64,000 nucleotides of DNA, taken from NCBI RefSeq assembly GCF_030408415.1, contig NZ_CP046976.1, positions 2,084,372-2,148,371 of the forward strand, in the 5' to 3' direction. Below the pieces are notes generated by a model. The model ran no database searches. It had not been told where the DNA came from and saw only the letters and a list, made by a program, of their open reading frames with translations. The position numbers were made by a program, and so were the translations under genes. This DNA is from Corynebacterium appendicis CIP 107643. GTDB lineage: Bacteria > Actinomycetota > Actinomycetes > Mycobacteriales > Mycobacteriaceae. Positions 62,208 through 64,000 of this stretch are shown here, one piece after another (the first letter of the stretch is position 1; each line of letters begins with the position of its first letter).

Positions 62208-64000
62208 TGAAGATCTTCTCCCAGTTCTCGTGGCTGGTGAGCTTCGGCTTCGCCTCGCGGTAAGCGTGGGTGAGCTCCGGCCAGCGCTCCTTGATCTTTG
62301 CGCGCAGCTCTTTTTGCTCTTGGGCGAGGTCGGTGGCTAGTTCCTTATTCCGCTTGCGGAAAGCCACCCCCGTGCCGCCCGCCGTGGACACCGTCGCGGA
62401 ATCGACGCGCGAGAGCGTGTACCAGCGGGCTTCCTCAGCGGTGAGGTTGAGTTGCGGTGCCTCCCAGTGCGCGCGGTCCTCCGGCTTGCGCAGGTGCAAC
62501 GCGCCTTTGATCGCCCACGGGATCTTCTTCACCCTGGCCAGGCGGCCGCCGATCTTGTTGGTGGGCACGCCCGGTGCGCCCGTCGGTGCCGGCAAGTCCG
62601 CCGCCGACTCGATGATCTGCGCGTCCGAATAATCCTTGCGCACCCCCTGAATGCGCGGCAGGGCCGATTCAAGAATGTCGAAGAGCTGGTCGGGTCCCTT
62701 GAGGAAGTCCTTCATGGCCTCGTTCTGGATGGCGATCGTGGAGTACTCCATGCACAGGTAGTGCTTCGCCGTCGACTTGGCGATGGACTTGAGCAGCCCC
62801 TTCGGTTCCCCATCGAGGTACATTGACGCCACGATCAGGCGGTTTCGCAGGTGGAAATACGCCTGCCAGTCGATGGCGTCATCCTTGTCCGCCCAGGCCA
62901 TGTGCCAGATCGCGGCACCGGGCCAGGTGACCGTCGGAAAGCCTGCTTGTGCCGCGCGCAGCGAATACTCCGTGTCGTCCCACTTGATGAACAGCGGCAG
63001 CGGCAGACCCATCTTTTCGGCGACCACGCGCGGGAAAAGGCACATCCACCAGCCGTTGAACTCCACGTCGATGCGGCGGTGCAGCGGGCGCGATGTGGTT
63101 TTTCGCGGGTCGAGGTCCTCTTCCTCCGTGCCCACGTAACCGAGGGGGTACTTGGCGAAGTCGTGGTCGTACACCGCGTGCGGCGCCGCTCCCCACATGA
63201 AGTCCGCGCGGTTGACCTGCTCGCCCGAGGTGCGCAGCTGGCTGCGGTCCTGCAAGTTGAGCATCTGCCCGCCGACCAGGATCGGGCCCTTTGCATAGCG
63301 CGCCGCCTGCACGGCGCGCAGGATCGAATCCGGCTCGATGGCGATGTCGTCGTCCATGTACAGGATGAACGGCGCATCCGTCTGGTGCAGCGCCTCGTAC
63401 ATGATGCGGGAGTAGCCGCCCGAGCCGCCGAGGTTGCCCTGGCTGAAGATCTTCAGACGGCCCTGCAGCTTCTCTTCCGCTTGCGCGAAGTCCGGCTCGT
63501 CCGCCGGGTGCTGGTTGCCCTGGTCGGGCATGAGCACATCCGTGATCGCGCCGAGCACCAGCGGGTCCTCTGCAAGTGCGTGCAGCGCATTGACTGCATC
63601 TCGCGGACGGTTGAACGTCGGGATGCCGACCGCGACCTTCTTCTCCGACGGCTCGATCGTCGTCCCGTCCGGCAGGACCTGCTTCTCCGGCTCCTGCGGG
63701 GAGCACCAGCCAGCATTCGCGATCGTCGCGTCCGACTCAGCGTTGATGTCGAACCACAGCCACCCGCCGTCCTCGAAATTGGCCAGCTTCAGCGGGATCT
63801 CCACCCGCTCGTCCTGCGCCTCCACGTTGGTCACCGCGATGCGCACACCGTCGTGCTTGGAGCGGTACACCGAGATCGTCGCCGCACCCTCGACATCCAT
63901 GGCCAGCACCACCGTGTCCAGCTGCGACCAACGGCGCCAGTAGCTCGCCGGGAACGCGTTGAAGTACGTCTGGAACGAGACCTCCGCCCCCTCCGGGGCG
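62197..64000 (-). CDS. glfT2: Bifunctional galactofuranosyltransferase GlfT2 (5' end outside window)
   Basis: About 600 codons are visible and the frame stays open to the window edge (the last codons read APEGAEVSFQTYFNAFPASY...), so the N-terminus is cut. The internal ATG at 63912 is not the true start. A beta-rich N-terminal domain precedes the GT2 catalytic domain, which shows KKVAVGIPTFNRP, YMDDDIAIEPDS (the metal-binding Asp motif) and a catalytic KWDDTEYSLRA. GlfT2 polymerises the galactan of arabinogalactan from UDP-galactofuranose at the inner membrane face. The C-terminal roughly 150 residues are helical and basic. The 3' end overlaps the PAP2 start by 11 bp. Confidence 0.94.
   Translation of the reverse strand, partial: APEGAEVSFQTYFNAFPASYWRRWSQLDTVVLAMDVEGAATISVYRSKHDGVRIAVTNVEAQDERVEIPLKLANFEDGGWLWFDINAESDATIANAGWCSPQEPEKQVLPDGTTIEPSEKKVAVGIPTFNRPRDAVNALHALAEDPLVLGAITDVLMPDQGNQHPADEPDFAQAEEKLQGRLKIFSQGNLGGSGGYSRIMYEALHQTDAPFILYMDDDIAIEPDSILRAVQAARYAKGPILVGGQMLNLQDRSQLRTSGEQVNRADFMWGAAPHAVYDHDFAKYPLGYVGTEEEDLDPRKTTSRPLHRRIDVEFNGWWMCLFPRVVAEKMGLPLPLFIKWDDTEYSLRAAQAGFPTVTWPGAAIWHMAWADKDDAIDWQAYFHLRNRLIVASMYLDGEPKGLLKSIAKSTAKHYLCMEYSTIAIQNEAMKDFLKGPDQLFDILESALPRIQGVRKDYSDAQIIESAADLPAPTGAPGVPTNKIGGRLARVKKIPWAIKGALHLRKPEDRAHWEAPQLNLTAEEARWYTLSRVDSATVSTAGGTGVAFRKRNKELATDLAQEQKELRAKIKERWPELTHAYREAKPKLTSHENWEKIFNEQ

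Overview
The window is high-G+C actinobacterial DNA that reads as a Corynebacterium chromosome. Three things show this: a cys sulfate-assimilation operon in the order known from C. glutamicum (cysI-X-H-D-N-Y-Z); an alaT / UDP-glucose dehydrogenase / dcd / tRNA-Gly neighbourhood; and a very long block for the mycolic-acid and arabinogalactan envelope (AftD, TmaT-like, MtrP-like, CmpL1/MmpL3-like, AccD3-Pks13-FadD32, mycolyltransferases, AftB, UbiA, PAP2, GlfT2). I cannot name the species. All functional calls come from reading motifs and gene order; no database search was run.

Region by region. 1-1.6 kb: the end of a lipoate-ligase-like gene and a GPP34 gene. 1.7-9.4 kb: a tightly overlapping minus-strand cys operon, diverging from a drastically shortened fpr2-like gene across a control region with McbR-type operators. 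9.5-12.2 kb: Na/phosphate symporter, unknown acidic protein and PstS-like lipoprotein. 12.3-15.9 kb: a heterodimeric ABC exporter pair bracketed by a 20-bp direct repeat. 16-17.1 kb: a DUF222/HNH nuclease gene preceded by inverted DnaA-box sequences. 17.3-25.8 kb: membrane proteins, alaT, UDP-glucose dehydrogenase, a Cys/His-rich putative metal binder, dcd, tRNA-Gly(CCC), a truncated esterase copy beside an intact one, and a VanW-family protein.

25.8-42.5 kb: glycoside hydrolase family 3 lipoprotein, DUF2613, AftD, a TmaT-like acyltransferase, two poorly characterised membrane proteins, a GT4 glycosyltransferase, an MtrP-like methyltransferase, pckG, trmB, a NYN-domain protein, CmpL1 and a flippase-like membrane protein. 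42.5-45.7 kb: a tmsABC-like set that would make 10-methyl branched fatty acids. 45.7-64 kb (minus strand): a 30-residue small ORF, then accD3, pks13, fadD32, a cutinase-like esterase, a DUF732 lipoprotein, two mycolyltransferases, aftB, ubiA, a PAP2 phosphatase and glfT2 (cut by the window end). Together these build the mycolic acid, export it as trehalose ester, attach it to arabinan, and make the arabinogalactan acceptor.

The most unexpected signals are: (i) a dispersed exact decamer, GTCGATAAGC, with 15 copies in either orientation, several forcing the rare codons TTA or ATA; (ii) an fpr2 homologue reduced to about half length but still an intact reading frame; (iii) a 168-residue protein with 15 Cys and 15 His and six CxC motifs; (iv) a 30-aa ORF with a perfect ribosome-binding site beside the mycolate operon; and (v) many start codons placed 6-8 bases after a TANNNT element, suggesting leaderless mRNAs.
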